The position numbers were made by a program, and so were the translations under genes. Under the pieces are notes generated by a model, which ran no database searches, was not told the origin of the DNA, and saw only the letters and a program-made list of their open reading frames with translations. From NCBI GenBank assembly GCA_021234155.1, contig JAJEKV010000039.1, forward strand, positions 6,982,912 to 7,046,911: a stretch of DNA of 64,000 bases, in the 5' to 3' direction. The DNA is from Isoetes taiwanensis. Its lineage: Eukaryota; Streptophyta; Lycopodiopsida; Isoetales; Isoetaceae. Shown piece after piece: positions 23,626 to 35,045 of this stretch; positions within the stretch are counted from its first letter, which is position 1, and each line of letters opens with the position of its first letter.

Positions 23626-23900
23626 TTCTGGTGGATAGAAGTCACCATTCTTCTTAGTAACCTGAAGCATGAACCTCTCTAGCAAACCAGCAAACTCGAG
23701 CAGGTCCATTTCTCCAATTTTCTGGTGCTTAGAAAGACCAGGAAAGCTTCTCTAAAGATCGAATCATTTTCTAGCCCACAGAACCTTTGTTGCAGACCTG
23801 GAAATTCCAATAGCCTCGACTTTCCTCTGCAACTCCTCATCAAGCTCTACAGAGGGCACTCTGGCTCCATTACACAAGACAATTTACAGACACTGGAACA
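23626..23900 (-). pseudogene. Exon-like relic, possible tyrosine-recombinase (DUF3504-like) core
   Basis: Read on the minus strand, pieces of one frame run VELDEELQRKVEAIG, then after stops GLSKHQKIGEMDLLEFAGLL and RFMLQVTKKNGDFYPPES, ending at a textbook donor GTGAGT. The pattern of helix, then KK-G-x-x-YPP-x-S, resembles the start of the DUF3504 domain of Crypton-type recombinases and their domesticated relatives. The match is by eye and weak. At least two stops lie inside, so it is not functional as read. A second charged frame on the same strand at 24081-24299 (DVICLISDEVMDMQK) could be an upstream exon. Confidence 0.25.
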
Positions 23901-24299
23901 GTGGAGATATATCAAGATCACTCAAATACTTGGCAATGGTATCCTCACCAAAATAAATTCACTAAATCTTCCTCAAATTCAATTAGACCTTGGCTTAAAG
24001 ACTCATAACTCAGAAAGCTTGCAAAGTCTTTAGTATCACGGGTAAGAATATCAGGTTTAACTGTAAAAAAAAGGAGCCTTTCATTTAGCAGAGGCTTTAC
24101 ATTTCTTTACATCTTTCGTATCTTTTGATTCTTCTCCAACTTTCAATGCAGGATCCACATTCTCAGAATCTGTGTACTTCTGCATGTCCATAACTTCATC
24201 ACTTATAAGACAAATAACATCTACTATAGCAGAAACGGCATGCAGGTCCATTGGAGTATTTGTAATCATCCAAAGATGATGTAAGAGGTTCACCAACAT

Positions 24300-25549
24300 T
24301 TAGGGCAATGATGGCACATCCATTCCTAAAAACCTCAGACTACAACTCAAGTCTTGTAGAACAGACACATCATTTAAGCTAAATACTAAGCTAAAGCAAA
24401 AAGATTCAAGACGATTAAGAGCCAACCCGCACTTTCGACTGTATAAAAACAACCTGCAAACAAACAAAAGACAACATTAACATAAAATATAGAGGATCTG
24501 CCAAGAAATGCTAAGGTCTTATCCAAAATTTCAAGAAAACTCCACTGAAAGAACATAAAGGTCGTTGAATCATCGCTCCATATGCCAAGATCCCTCGTGC
24601 CAAAGGCAGAATGACAAAACACAAAAAAAATAGAGGTTAGGTTCTTCAATCTTGCAAATAAAGTCGAGATTTCAGTAAAACAAGCTGCAATACCATTTAC
24701 AATTATTGTTGCACATTCAATCCCCTGATGTTACTGCCAAAATATACAAGAAAATAAGGTTAGCTTGCCGATTCTTCAAAAATAAGTTGCCATTCCGATA
24801 AAAAACGGTCTGGCACCTCACCTTAAGTACAAAAATGCCACAGCACCTTCACAGTGCCATAACTATGCCGAAACAAGACCATGGTGCGAGGGGAGAAAGG
24901 AAAGCATTGGGAACCCATACAGACAAGAAAATAGCCACATAGATGCCCGTACATCAAAAAATTGTCACCTGTTTCACGAATGACTTAAATTATGTGTGGT
25001 TAACATTTGCCTTTGCGTTGCCATGCGTCGGCAAATGTTTCCCCCATGGAATTTAAGCCATGAAGGCATTTTTATGTACAGAAAATTTCGTCTACAGAAG
25101 GAATTGTTTGGCGGTCGCTTGAAATTTGCCCTGAATTTTCTGTTTCCGACTGCTTTTTGGCAAACTCTGCTGGCGGCACTGCTTAACCTAGGATGGCAGA
25201 TCAAGTGCGCCATTTAACTTGGGATGGCAGATCAGGTGCGACCATGACTGCAATCACGTAGAGATCGATTGACTATTTCGCGTTGAAAGAACGAGCTATT
25301 TTGGGGCGAAATTTCAAGGCCACCCTTCCCTCCCTCTCCCCCCCAACCCTTTTTTTTTTTTGAAACATGGGCCTTGCTCTGCCATTTGATATTTTAGTCT
25401 CTTCTTTGTTTGGTTCCTTGTTGAAGCCCCAAAATTTCCATTAAAAATAGAGATACTTCTTGGTTTTTCTCACACTTTTAGAGAGTAACTATTGTAGCTT
25501 GCCAGATAGGTTGAGAACATCAAGAAACTTAAGTTTTCAGAACTAAGGT
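24300..25549. other. Anonymous sequence
   Basis: No gene recognised. Includes a C-rich then T-rich stretch around 25321-25361. Confidence 0.4.
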
Positions 25550-26316
25550 TCCTTCTCACTTTATGTCCTTTCTTTCTTGTTATATTTCTCTCATGTTCCT
25601 TTTAATCTTTAGATTGAGAAATCTTCCACATCCAAGGTTGTTCCATATTGAAGTAATCTTTTGCATTGGTTTCTCAATCGGCAGTTCTTGACTAGTTGAT
25701 CAATGTGCTTATGACTGTTGTCGAGAGATGCTTTGGGAGAAGCCATCCACGGATGCCCACGCGGGCAACACCCTTTCATCATAACTAGTGGTTTCATGAT
25801 GAAAGTAAAGAACCTAAATGATGGTTTCGACAGGTCAGTGATCCCGCTTTGTGCCCGCACGCGATCAAACAATACCGCATTTTCTTCAAGTCAAAGAAAA
25901 CTAGGTACATTGTGGAGCGTCAAAGAGAGATGTTCTATCTCTTGGACTGTCATACTAGGACATTTTAGAAAAGAGTACTAATGAAGCCTCTGCAACCTAC
26001 AAGGAACATCACTCCCGAGTAATGGATGCAATACTTACAACATTTTTATCATCCTTTGGGGGCTGGAGCAGCAATAACCCCAGATGGGGCTGTCGCTTGT
26101 AATCACAGAGGTAAAATTTGTCCAGGGCTTATTAGACGACATGCAAGAGGAGCTGCTCGAATGGTCAGGGCCACTGATATTGCCTATCCTAACTGCATTG
26201 TTCAACAAGGCATTACAAGAAGGCTTTCATGCATAGTGGACTACCTAACAGGGGCGTTCCTATCTACAAGGCAGGGGACCCTCACTGCCCAGCCAGTTAC
26301 TGAAGAATCATAATTA

Positions 26317-26321
26317 GTTCC
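26317..26321. repeat. Copia target-site duplication, left
   Basis: GTTCC directly before the 5' LTR, matched by GTTCC at 31629-31633 directly after the 3' LTR. Confidence 0.9.
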
Positions 26322-26829
26322 TGAAGACACTATGTCATGTTGTAGCAGTATGCTTAATTGCAGTGATATCTAAGGTTGAAAAGGCAAGCTATTTAAAGGT
26401 TAAAGGGGTCGAGATAATCATGCCGAAATATCAAGGGCCTTAGATAATTATATGCAATGATAAAATTAGAATGGTTCACATGTATACACGCATTGCCAAA
26501 AGGGGTTCGATCCAAACAATGGATGAACCTGTCGGTCCGGCTAGGCAGCCGGATCTGCATACAAAATTGAAGTAGAAGTTTTTTATGATGATTTCGCATC
26601 TTACAGGGTCGTTTTGGAGAAGTTCGGCTAGTGATAAATCCGATCCATGCTTGGGCTGTCGGGGAATGTTTAACGATCATAGTTTAATATATTGCTACAG
26701 TGAATCAATGGTATAATGGTGTTATAGCATATATGCATTGATTGTTTCATATTAAACTTGACCACTAGTTTAAAGATCTATTAGACTAGTAAGATTGGAA
26801 TTCAAAACTTCATAGCATAAATTCCTTCA
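26322..26829 (+). repeat. Copia 5' LTR
   Basis: 508 bp with short inverted ends TGAAG...CTTCA. Differs from the 3' LTR by 11 substitutions, mostly transitions. Confidence 0.95.
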
Positions 26830-26830
26830 T

Positions 26831-26842
26831 TGGTATCAGAGC
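26831..26842 (+). other. Copia primer-binding site (initiator tRNA-Met)
   Basis: TGGTATCAGAGC, one base after the LTR, is the complement of the 3' end of plant initiator tRNA-Met. It is directly followed by CATGG, which holds the gag start codon at 26844. Confidence 0.9.
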
Positions 26843-26843
26843 C

Positions 26844-29800
26844 ATGGCCACCAGATTTGGAGCAAATCTCTTGAATGCTATAGAAGTTTTCAAAGGTGAA
26901 GGTGGTTTTCAAATTTGGAAGCAGAGTATCAGGGAAGTTATTGAATTTGAAAACTTGTGGTATCTAATAGATGAAAATGCTGTCAAGCGTTCTAGTATTG
27001 CAGGAACACCTAACACAGGGGGAACTAGTTCAAGCTCAACCACTGGAGAATCAAGTGTAGGTGGAGGATCTGCAAGGTCTGTGACTGTCACAATGGTGTC
27101 GGGAGAAGGTGATGAGAGACTCAATATAATGGAGGCTCAAGCTATCATTTCATGTAAAGTTGGCTCAGCAATTAAGCTGAAGTTAAGAGGAAAGTCCCCA
27201 AAGGAAATGTGGCAGTACCTGGTAAAAACTTATGAGGCAAAATCTTCCTCTAAGATAGACGTGCTGGAAAAGCAATTAAAGAGGTTAAAGCTGCATGATA
27301 AGGATGAACTAACAGAATTTTTTGAGAAATTTGTTTCTATCATTGCAGATCTTGAAGGAGCAGGAATTATTCTCAACGAAGAGTATCAGATCTTAGCAAT
27401 TGCCAGATCTGTCTCTCATAATGCTTATCTAGATACTTTGCTTAGAAATGTGGCCAGATCTAAGGATCACGCTATTCAGATGGTAAGGACAGAGTTCGAG
27501 CAAGGAGCTGGAGTTGTTGATGATGATCAGACATCTGAGGTATTGTATATGGGAAAATACAAAGGATAAAACAAAAGTGGTGCAAACAAAAGCAAAATAG
27601 GGCCCTGCTATCACTGTGACAGCTATGGCCATTTGAAGAATGAATGCCCAAAGCGTGGTAAAGAAATTATCTGCTATAACTGTGAAGGAAAAGGGCACTT
27701 GGCTATTAATTGCCCAAGCCCAAAAGGGACTATAAGTAAGGGCAGGAGTAGAGGAAAAAATGCAGGGTCACGAGGAGGCTATGCAAACAACGGCAGAAAT
27801 GCTGCAAAACCAAATCCTGCAATTAATATTGCTCAAAACTTCAGAGGGGATGAAGACGAGCAAAATGAAGACGAAGAGGTATGTAAATTTGATTTATGTG
27901 CATTAAATCAAAGGAATGTTGACAACAAGATCATGATTTTAAATTCAGGAGCTGAAAGGACAGTAACATGTTCTTCGGAAATTCTTAAGGAATGCAAAGG
28001 CTGTGGAGAAGGATTTGTGCAACTCGGAAATGGTGATCTGCAAGAGATAGAAGATTCAGGGATGCTTGAGTTGTACGATTTGGAAGGGAAAGTAGTCAAA
28101 TTAAGAGATGTGTTGTGTGTTCCTGGGCTAGTCAGGAATTTGATTTCTGTGTGTCAGCTTGTTGACCTTGGATACAAGGTGGTGTTTGAAAAACTTCAAT
28201 GTAATGTGTTCTTGAATAATAAAATCGTCTTTATTGGAAAGAGGGTTGGCAACCTGTTTGGGTTAAATCTTGAGCACTATCTGCCGAGTGTAAATGTTAT
28301 AACTTGTCCTTCTATCAAAACTTGGCATGAAAGATTATGTCATGTAAACTTTAAAACAGTTGAGCTGCTTATTAAAAAGGGTATCATTGCTGCCCAAAAC
28401 TCTGAAAGTGCTAACTGTAAGTGTGCGGGATGCATACTAGGAAAGCACAGTAGACTTCCATTCAAAAGGTCGGACAAGAGAGCTAAAGGGTTACTGGATC
28501 TTGTACACACTGATTTGTGTGGTCCACTGAACATCACCAGCTTATCAGGTAACAAATACTTCATGACGTTCATTGACGATTTTAGTAGAAAAACAAAAGT
28601 TTATTGCATGAAATCTAAGGATTTAGCGTTTGAAGCTTTCAAAGCATTTGCAAATGAAGTAGAATTAGAAACGGGAAGGAAGATCAAATGCCTGAGGTCA
28701 GATAGAGGCGGAGAATATATCTCAGGTAAGTTTAAAGAATATTGCATTAACAAAGGGATTCGAAGACAATTGACTTGTAGATTCTCACCTCAACAAAATG
28801 GTGTCGCCGAAAGGAAGAACCGGACAATTCTAAATGCTGTTAGGAGCATGCTTAAATATCCTGGCCTGCCTAATTTCCTCTGGGAAGAAGCAGTTAATGC
28901 ATCAGTCTTTGTCCAGAATTTGCTGCCTACAATAAGTACCAAAGGTACTATTCCTGAGATGTTATGGTCTGGAAAAAAACCAGATTATGACAGATTGAAG
29001 GCCTATGGCTGTTTAGCCTTTGTGCATGTGCCAGAAGAATTGAGGGGAAAACTTTATGACAGAGCTTATATAGCCTATTTGGTTGGGTATGACACACAAT
29101 CAAAGGCATACCGGCTTTATGGTCCTAAGAAAAGGAAGGTATTGATAAGCAGAGACGTCACTTTTGATGAGGATCAATACTATAAAGTCATTCCAAAAAT
29201 AAATACCCAGGATGAACAGGTAAAAATAGAGGAGGTCACTAAATTAGAGCAGCAAGTTGAGGTGCAGCCAGAAAAAGGGGTCACGCTTGATATCAGCATG
29301 GAAGACTCAGATAATAACTATGCAAATATCATTGATGCTAATGAGTTTGAACAGAATGTGCAGAATATTGAAGAAGATCAACCTGAACCAGAGAGAGTAG
29401 AGCCACCTAAGAGAAAGAGGAAAACTGAGGTTCAAAAACTTCAAGAATATGCTGGTATTGGGGACGAAGGTTATGGACGTGATGAACAAGGAAGAAGTAG
29501 AAGACTCATGCATGACTCAGGTGAGCTGCATGCGCTATTTCAAACCTTAATGCTTTCAGATTATCATGTTCCTAAGAATTATGCAGAAGTCTTAGCATCA
29601 CCTGAAAGAGATCAGTGGCTGAAAGCCATGCAAAATGAAATGGCGTCTTTTAAAAGAACAGAAACTTATGAACTTGCAGATGTGCCAGTTGGTAAAAATA
29701 TTGTTGGAAATAAGTGGCTTTTCAAAATTAAAACAGGAGCAGATGGAGTTACACCCAAATATAAGGCTCGGCTTGTTGCCCAAGGTTTTTCTCAGAGAAG

Positions 29801-31123
29801 AGGGGAAGATTATGAAGAAACGTTTTCACCTCTGGTCAAAATGAACAGTATTAGAATTCTCTTGGAAATGGCAAATGCTTGCGACCTGGAAATCCATCAC
29901 ATGGACGTTAATACTGCCTTTCTAAATGCACATCTGGAAGAATAAATTTATATGAAACAAGCACCAGGATTTGAAGAAGGGAATGATAAAGTTTGGAAAC
30001 TGAACAAGGCAGTATACGGTCTGAAACAATCTCCCAGAGAATGGTATAAATGCATTGATAACTACCTGAGGGAGCAAAGCTTTATGAAATTAAAGAATGA
30101 TGGAAATTTATATAAGTACCAGCTTGGCGATGAATGGTGCATTATTGCACTTTATGTTGATGATAACATAATGGTCTCAAAGGGAGTTGAAGTTCTGGAA
30201 CATTGCAAAAGGATTCTCAATAAGAAGTTTCTGATGACAGACTTGGGAGAACTAAAAAAATTCTTGGGAGTGAAAGTGCAACGAGATAGGAAAAATAAAA
30301 GACTAAGATTGACTCAAAAGAAGCAAATAGAATCCATAGGATGACAGATTGTAAAACTTGTAAAACCCCTGTTGTTCCCAGAAACAAATTGTCTGAGAAG
30401 ATGTGTCCGGAAAATACAGAAGAGAGAATGCAAATGAGAAATATACCATACAGTTCATTGGTCGGATGTCTTGCTTATATAGCTAACTGTTCAAGACCAG
30501 ACATAGCATATATTGTCAATATGCTCAGTAGGTATTTGAATGATCTTGGAATGAAGCATTGGATTGCTGCCAAGCGAGTGTTAAGATATCTAAAAGGGAC
30601 ACAAAATGTTGGTGTAACTTATCGCTCTGAAAACTTAGAACTAAATGCATACTGTGATGCAGATTGGGCTGGAGACATCGATCAAAGAAAATCAACTTCA
30701 GGGTATCTAATCTTCTTGGGAGGAGCACCAGTAGCATGGAAATGTAAAAAACAAACCTGCACAGCCATGTCAAGTGCAGAAGCAGAGTATGCGTCAGCCA
30801 CTCTTGCAGCAAAGGAAATAGTTTGGGAAAGAAGATTAATGCTAGAACTTGGTTATGACCAAAGTAATCCAACAGAATTGTTATGTGACAATACTAGCTG
30901 CATTGCCATGATAAAGGATCCAATTCTGCATGAGAGATCGAAGCATATAGAGCTGGAGCTACATTATATTAGAGAAGTAGTAGCCAAAGGATATATCAGA
31001 TTAATATATGTAAACACAGGGAACCAGCTTGCTGATCTTCTGACTAAACCTTTACCTGAACCAAGATTCATAACATTGAACGAGATGATTCAGTGCAGGG
31101 GCTACAACATGAAGGGGGAATGA
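26844..31123 (+). pseudogene. Copia gag-pol polyprotein, with two stops and a frameshift
   Basis: Gag starts MATRFGANLLNAIEVFKGEG and runs to an in-frame TAA at 27567-27569. In the same frame follow two CCHC knuckles (CYHCDSYGHLKNEC and CYNCEGKGHLAINC). The protease motif reads ILNSGAE, with Asn (codon 27942-27944) where the catalytic Asp is expected. Integrase has the HHCC segment (WHERLCHVN...CAGC) and the DDE residues in HTDLCGP, SDRGGEY and NGVAERKNR. RT begins NKWLFKIKTGADG, is cut by TAA at 29943-29945, and continues to YVDD at 30153-30164. A frameshift near 30340 leads into RNase H (CDADWAGDIDQRKSTSGY, SSAEAEY, CDNTS), ending GYNMKGE at 31123. The reverse transcription machinery is recognisable but non-functional as read. 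Confidence 0.95.
31111..31120 (+). other. Copia polypurine tract
   Basis: gaagggggaa directly before the 3' LTR, the usual primer for plus-strand DNA synthesis. It overlaps the last codons of pol. Confidence 0.85.
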
Positions 31124-31628
31124 AGACACTATGTCATGTTGTAGCAGTATGCTTAATTGCAGTGATATCTAAGGTTGAAAAGGCAAGCTATTTAAAGGTT
31201 GAAGGGGTCGAGATAATCATGCCGAAATATCAAGGGCCTTAGATAATTATATGCATTGATAAAATTAGAATGGTTCACATGTATACATGCATTGCCAAAA
31301 GGGGTTCGATCCAAACAATGGATGAACCTGTCGGTCCGGCTAGGCAGCCGAATCTGCATATAAAATTGAAGTAGAAGTTTTTTATGATGATTTCGGATCT
31401 CACAGGGTCGTTTTGGAGAAGTTCGGCTAGTGATAAATCCGATCCATGCTTGGGCTGTCGGGGAATGTTTAACGATCATAGTTTAATATATTGCTACAGT
31501 GAATCAATGGTATAATGGTGTTATAGCATATATGCATTGATTGTTTCATATTAAACTTGACCATTAGTTTAAAGATCCATTAGACTAGTAAGATTGGGAT
31601 TCAAAACTCCATAGCATAAATTCCTTCA
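31121..31628 (+). repeat. Copia 3' LTR
   Basis: 508 bp, same ends as the 5' LTR. Followed by the target duplication GTTCC at 31629-31633, after which the LINE copy A sequence resumes. Confidence 0.95.
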
Positions 31629-32389
31629 GTTCCCTATTTGCAAAACAGTTGGCTGGTATTCTCAAGCAATAGTTGACAATGTGGGTGGAGGAAGTAGATG
31701 TACGACCCCTCACATAGGCATAATTCAGACCCCGACATTCAAGCATTGATTATATCTTTCCACTACAGACCTTGGTTAAAGATAGCAAAAATCGTAGGCA
31801 ACACTTAAATTGGTGCTTTGTCGATATTGCAAAGGCTTGCGACAATGTGACTTGGAAACATTTGTGGGAAAGATTGAGACAGTTGGGGGCCCCTATGAAT
31901 CTGCAAAATATGATCTACATGCTATATGAGACATGCTTAGGCTGACAGACACTGTCCGGACAACCATTCAACAATAGTATTGGGGTCTGTCAGGGAGGCA
32001 CACTCTCTCCGGCGACGTTTAGTCTCTACATTGATCGGTTGGGAAGTTGCCTATGGGGGAGCGAAGCTCAGCTCATGCACCAAACCATTAGGCAGCTCCT
32101 ATGTGCCAACAATATGGACCTTTTAGCTTATACTCCAGATGATATGCAACACAATCTGCATGTACCCTGGATGCTTTCTATCAGGCCATTGGGATCCACA
32201 TTGGCCAAGACTAAGGTAATGCACATCTCATCCTCGTGTTAGCCATGACCTCTCTCCTTCACTTATCAAGGGCAAAATGCAGAGGTGACACCCATCTATG
32301 AGTATTTGGGACTGGAGATTCCTTCTACCAAATACTAGGATATATCTATCTAGTTATGAGTGATAGCAGGTTGGAAGGCACTGTATGCA

Positions 32390-32627
32390 CAATGGGGATT
32401 ATGTTTTGTATAAATTATGTGCGTGCATAAGAGGGGGATTTTTTCAACCCATTTTCATACATATACAATCGACATGGGATCTTTTTTTTGGTATTTTACA
32501 CTAGCCTAGGTAAAATTTATTTGGAAGGGTTAAAAGTGGCTTTTAAAAATCCAAATACAAGGGGTTTTTTCGCCACCCCTTGGACATAGATAGCATACCC
32601 CCCTTATACATTAGTGAATCCCCCTCG
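32390..32627. mobile_element. Small hAT-like MITE (238 bp) inside LINE copy A
   Basis: Compared with the LINE copy at 47600-47625, copy A has about 240 extra bases here, flanked by the 8-bp direct repeat TGTATGCA (32382-32389 and 32628-32635). The insert ends are imperfect inverted repeats: CAATGGGGATT on the left and the complement CGAGGGGGATT on the right, 9 of 11 matching. An 8-bp duplication with short inverted ends beginning C..GGG fits a non-autonomous hAT element. No coding capacity. Confidence 0.7.
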
Positions 32628-33239
32628 TGTATGCAATGCAGAACAACAGTTATAAAGCAGAGTTGTATGACTAGGCTCGTCAATCGCACTTGTTTAGGGT
32701 CTTAATGGAGCCTGTTCTTTTATATGAGGCCGAAGTCTGGGGTTCGGTGGTATCCCTTCTGGATTATTTGGGGTAGGTGCAAGAAGCCTTCCTAGCTCGT
32801 GCACTTGAAGTAAAATCCACATATCAGATTTTTCTGTAGAAGGTAGATTTCTTTCCTCTTCAAAGTGCTGCATTCGATCGCCGTATCATCCACTTTCAGA
32901 AGGTAGTTATTATGGGCAATGCCCGTCTTTCCAACCTTGCTTATACCATAGCAATGAGTTTGTAGTGCCTCAAAGCTTGCTCAAACGAAAAATGAGCCCA
33001 GTGGTTCTTCCGATGAATGTGTAGGCACGCAGGTGCATACAGGTAGAAACTGACGAAGATGATTGTAATTTGAGGCAATACCTTGATGCTTGCTTATTCA
33101 ATAAACTTTGGGATGTTGGTGCCTTGAAATAGGTCACATTACCAGCGCCAGATCAGCGTCATGCTCGAAGGGGATCCATAGCACTATTTGTATACACATT
33201 TGCCTATGAAGAAGCGTAGACTGATAGCTTCAATTTGAA

Positions 33240-33800
33240 CAGGTGCACATGCATCGCCTCAGGATTGAGACAGGCAGATGGATTTGGGTGGCGTGCGAGA
33301 ACAGGCTTTGTCAGTGTTGCCAACTCGAAGTCATTGAGGATGAATATCACATTCTTCAGAACTGTCCGCCATTCTACCATATTGGGGCATTCTATATGCT
33401 CAGTTGGTCCCCCCAACCAGCCGCTTCATGTGATGCCAGATATAACTTCAGTGGGACTATTGGGATCATATCTTCAGGAGGTAATGGATATTAGTACTCA
33501 GATATATACATTCGCACGGGTGCACATCGTCTCTGCATTGAGACAAGGCATTGGATTTGGGAAGCACGGGAGGATAGGCTTTGTCAGTGTTGCCATAAGG
33601 GCTCCATTGAAGATGAATGTCATGCCCTCCAGATCTGCCCATTATTTTCCCATATTCGAGTGTAGTATGTTCGATTTAGTTGTGCGTCTGTGGGCTTGTT
33701 GGGGTTATACCTCCAAGAGGTTATGCATACACGGACTCAGTTGTGTCCTCCGGGATAGTATTGAATTGTCCTATATAATTGTACAGTGTACCAGCATACT
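33240..33800 (+). repeat. Tandem duplication of the LINE zinc-knuckle region in copy A
   Basis: The stretch with aggattgagacaggcagatgg, the caggctttgtcagtgttgcc box and the gatgaatatcac box (33255-33370) is repeated with divergence about 285 bp later (33530-33640). In the right frame both encode a CxxC...H....C knuckle: LCQCCQLEVIEDEYHILQNC and CQCCHKGSIEDECHALQIC. The other copies (39143-39469 and 48240-48400) have it once. Confidence 0.75.
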
Positions 33801-33969
33801 TATTACTGCTAAGGTTTTTTCCCTCGAAAACCCGTCGGGTGAGTTTTTTAATCCTGACAGTAATACGCTTGCTGCTCTCTTTTTGTTTTGGGTCCAATTG
33901 GTCTCTGTAGACGATAAAAATCTATTCTATTCTATTCTATTCTATTCTATTCTATTCTATTCTATTCTT
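33783..33969 (+). repeat. LINE 3' tail module 1 with (TTCTA)n microsatellite
   Basis: The module runs cttattactgc, ccctcgaaaacccgtcgggtgag (a stem-loop), tttttaatcctgacagtaat, gctgctc, ggtcca, attggtctctgtagacgat, then about ten TTCTA units at 33921-33969. The same order occurs at 33970-34152, 38960-39130 (minus), 43343-43520 (minus) and 48555-48724. Confidence 0.85.
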
Positions 33970-34152
33970 ATCATAATGTATCATTGTGCAAATTATCAGA
34001 TGCTTATTACTGCGAAGGTCTTTCCCTCAAAGACCCTTCGGTCTAGGCGTTTTTTAATCCTGGTAGTAATATGTTTGATGTGCTCTTTAATTGGGTCCCA
34101 CAACCCTATTGGTCTCCATGGAGATTAAAATTCATTCAATTCAATTCAATTC
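33970..34152 (+). repeat. LINE 3' tail module 2, tandem to module 1
   Basis: A diverged second module directly after the first microsatellite: cttattactgcgaaggtc, ccctcaaagacccttcggtctaggcg, ttttttaatcctggtagtaat, ggtccc and attggtctccatggag, ending in a short (TTCAA)n. It is either a separate short insertion at the microsatellite or an old duplication. Confidence 0.75.
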
Positions 34153-35027
34153 CTCCCAGCAGTTTCTTCGTATTATCGTTTAAGCACATCACTCCCTTTA
34201 AAATTGTAATTGTATAAAATAAAAAAATATTGTTGTTTATGTTATATGTCGCGTGGCCTGTGTAACTAGCCCATGTTGGAATGTGATAAACCCCTCCATC
34301 TGGAAGCATTTAGTTTTCTCATGTGGGTGCTAGTTTTATATTTGCAGGTCTGTTATTTTTCGCATGTATCTTCCTCATTCTGCAATTTTCTTCAGCAATT
34401 TTTATTTTTGGTGCTCATCTAGGGACTGACATTACTCGAGTCGAATCAACTCTATGTGGAAGCTATAACAAGGCTTTATTACTAGTTTTTTTTTTTTCAT
34501 GAAAACCTGAAAGGGCGAGGTTTTTTTAAATCCTGGTGATAAGCCTTTGCCAGGCCACACCAACCAGCAATCTATATTTTTTATTGTAGTCGGGGCTCCG
34601 AAGTAACCCTTATTTAAGTTTTGTTTCGTGGATAATACACAGGTGAATGAACATATGCAAGAAACTACTGGGATGAAAGGAAAGTCTATTTAGGAGTTTT
34701 GCTAGTTTTTGCAAGGCTATAACGAGAATATTAAAAGATGCATGTACTCAATGGTTTCTTATAAACCCAACCCAACCCAAGAACATGCTTCCTAGAAACA
34801 CACATCCAAAAAAAACCTAACAATGCAATAATTACAACTCATTTTCTTAAGAAGTCCATATATCAAATGACGAGAACTATATAATGGACCATCCCAACTT
34901 GCACTAAACTGTCCTCTGGGTGCTAGTCGATTAAATCTGACCACCATATGCTCAGCCTTCATCAAATTCTTGTCGAGGCCACTTACTTGAATTTCTATCA
35001 GGTCTACTCTGCCCAAATAGATCTCTG
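34153..35027. other. Anonymous sequence with a possible tail-module relic
   Basis: No gene. Around 34497-34550 the string gaaaacctgaaagggcgaggtt followed by aaatcctggtgataa resembles a decayed LINE tail module. Confidence 0.4.
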
Positions 35028-35045
35028 TCTTGTCCGCTCTACCTT
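35028..35045. repeat. Target-site duplication of the twin-primed LINE, left
   Basis: tcttgtccgctctacctt, matched by tcttgtccactctacctt at 43140-43157: 17 of 18 bases identical, 8.1 kb apart. Confidence 0.88.

Larger units (their letters stand above)
26322..31628 (+). mobile_element. Ty1/copia LTR retrotransposon, complete but mutated (5,307 bp)
   Basis: Both 508-bp LTRs, primer site, gag, protease, integrase, RT, RNase H and polypurine tract are present in copia order. A 5-bp target duplication (GTTCC) shows a simple insertion, here inside LINE copy A. By hand I count 11 substitutions and no indels between the LTRs (about 98% identity), so the insertion is fairly recent. Two in-frame stops and one frameshift in gag-pol, plus a changed protease residue, make this copy unable to act on its own. 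Confidence 0.95.
25550..33969 (+). mobile_element. APE-type LINE, copy A, split by copia and a MITE
   Basis: A 5'-truncated copy of the same LINE as 45180-48724. The left part (about 25550-26321) aligns with 46060-46800: the gagagatgctttgg box, the ggtacattg..gcg(c/t)caaag box and the aacaaggcattaca box occur in the same order. Reading resumes at 31629 with the segment matching 46840 onward and runs through RT, the C-terminal zinc knuckle and the 3' tail module to a (TTCTA)n tract at 33921-33969. The removed copia leaves GTTCC once. Where the long copy has DD at the RT catalytic site, this copy has Asn-Asn (32108-32113). The frame is broken throughout. Confidence 0.85.

Noticed and set aside
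33235-34128. 297-codon frame as a single LINE protein
   Set aside because: It uses the wrong frame for most of the zinc-knuckle region and runs on into the tail modules and microsatellite.
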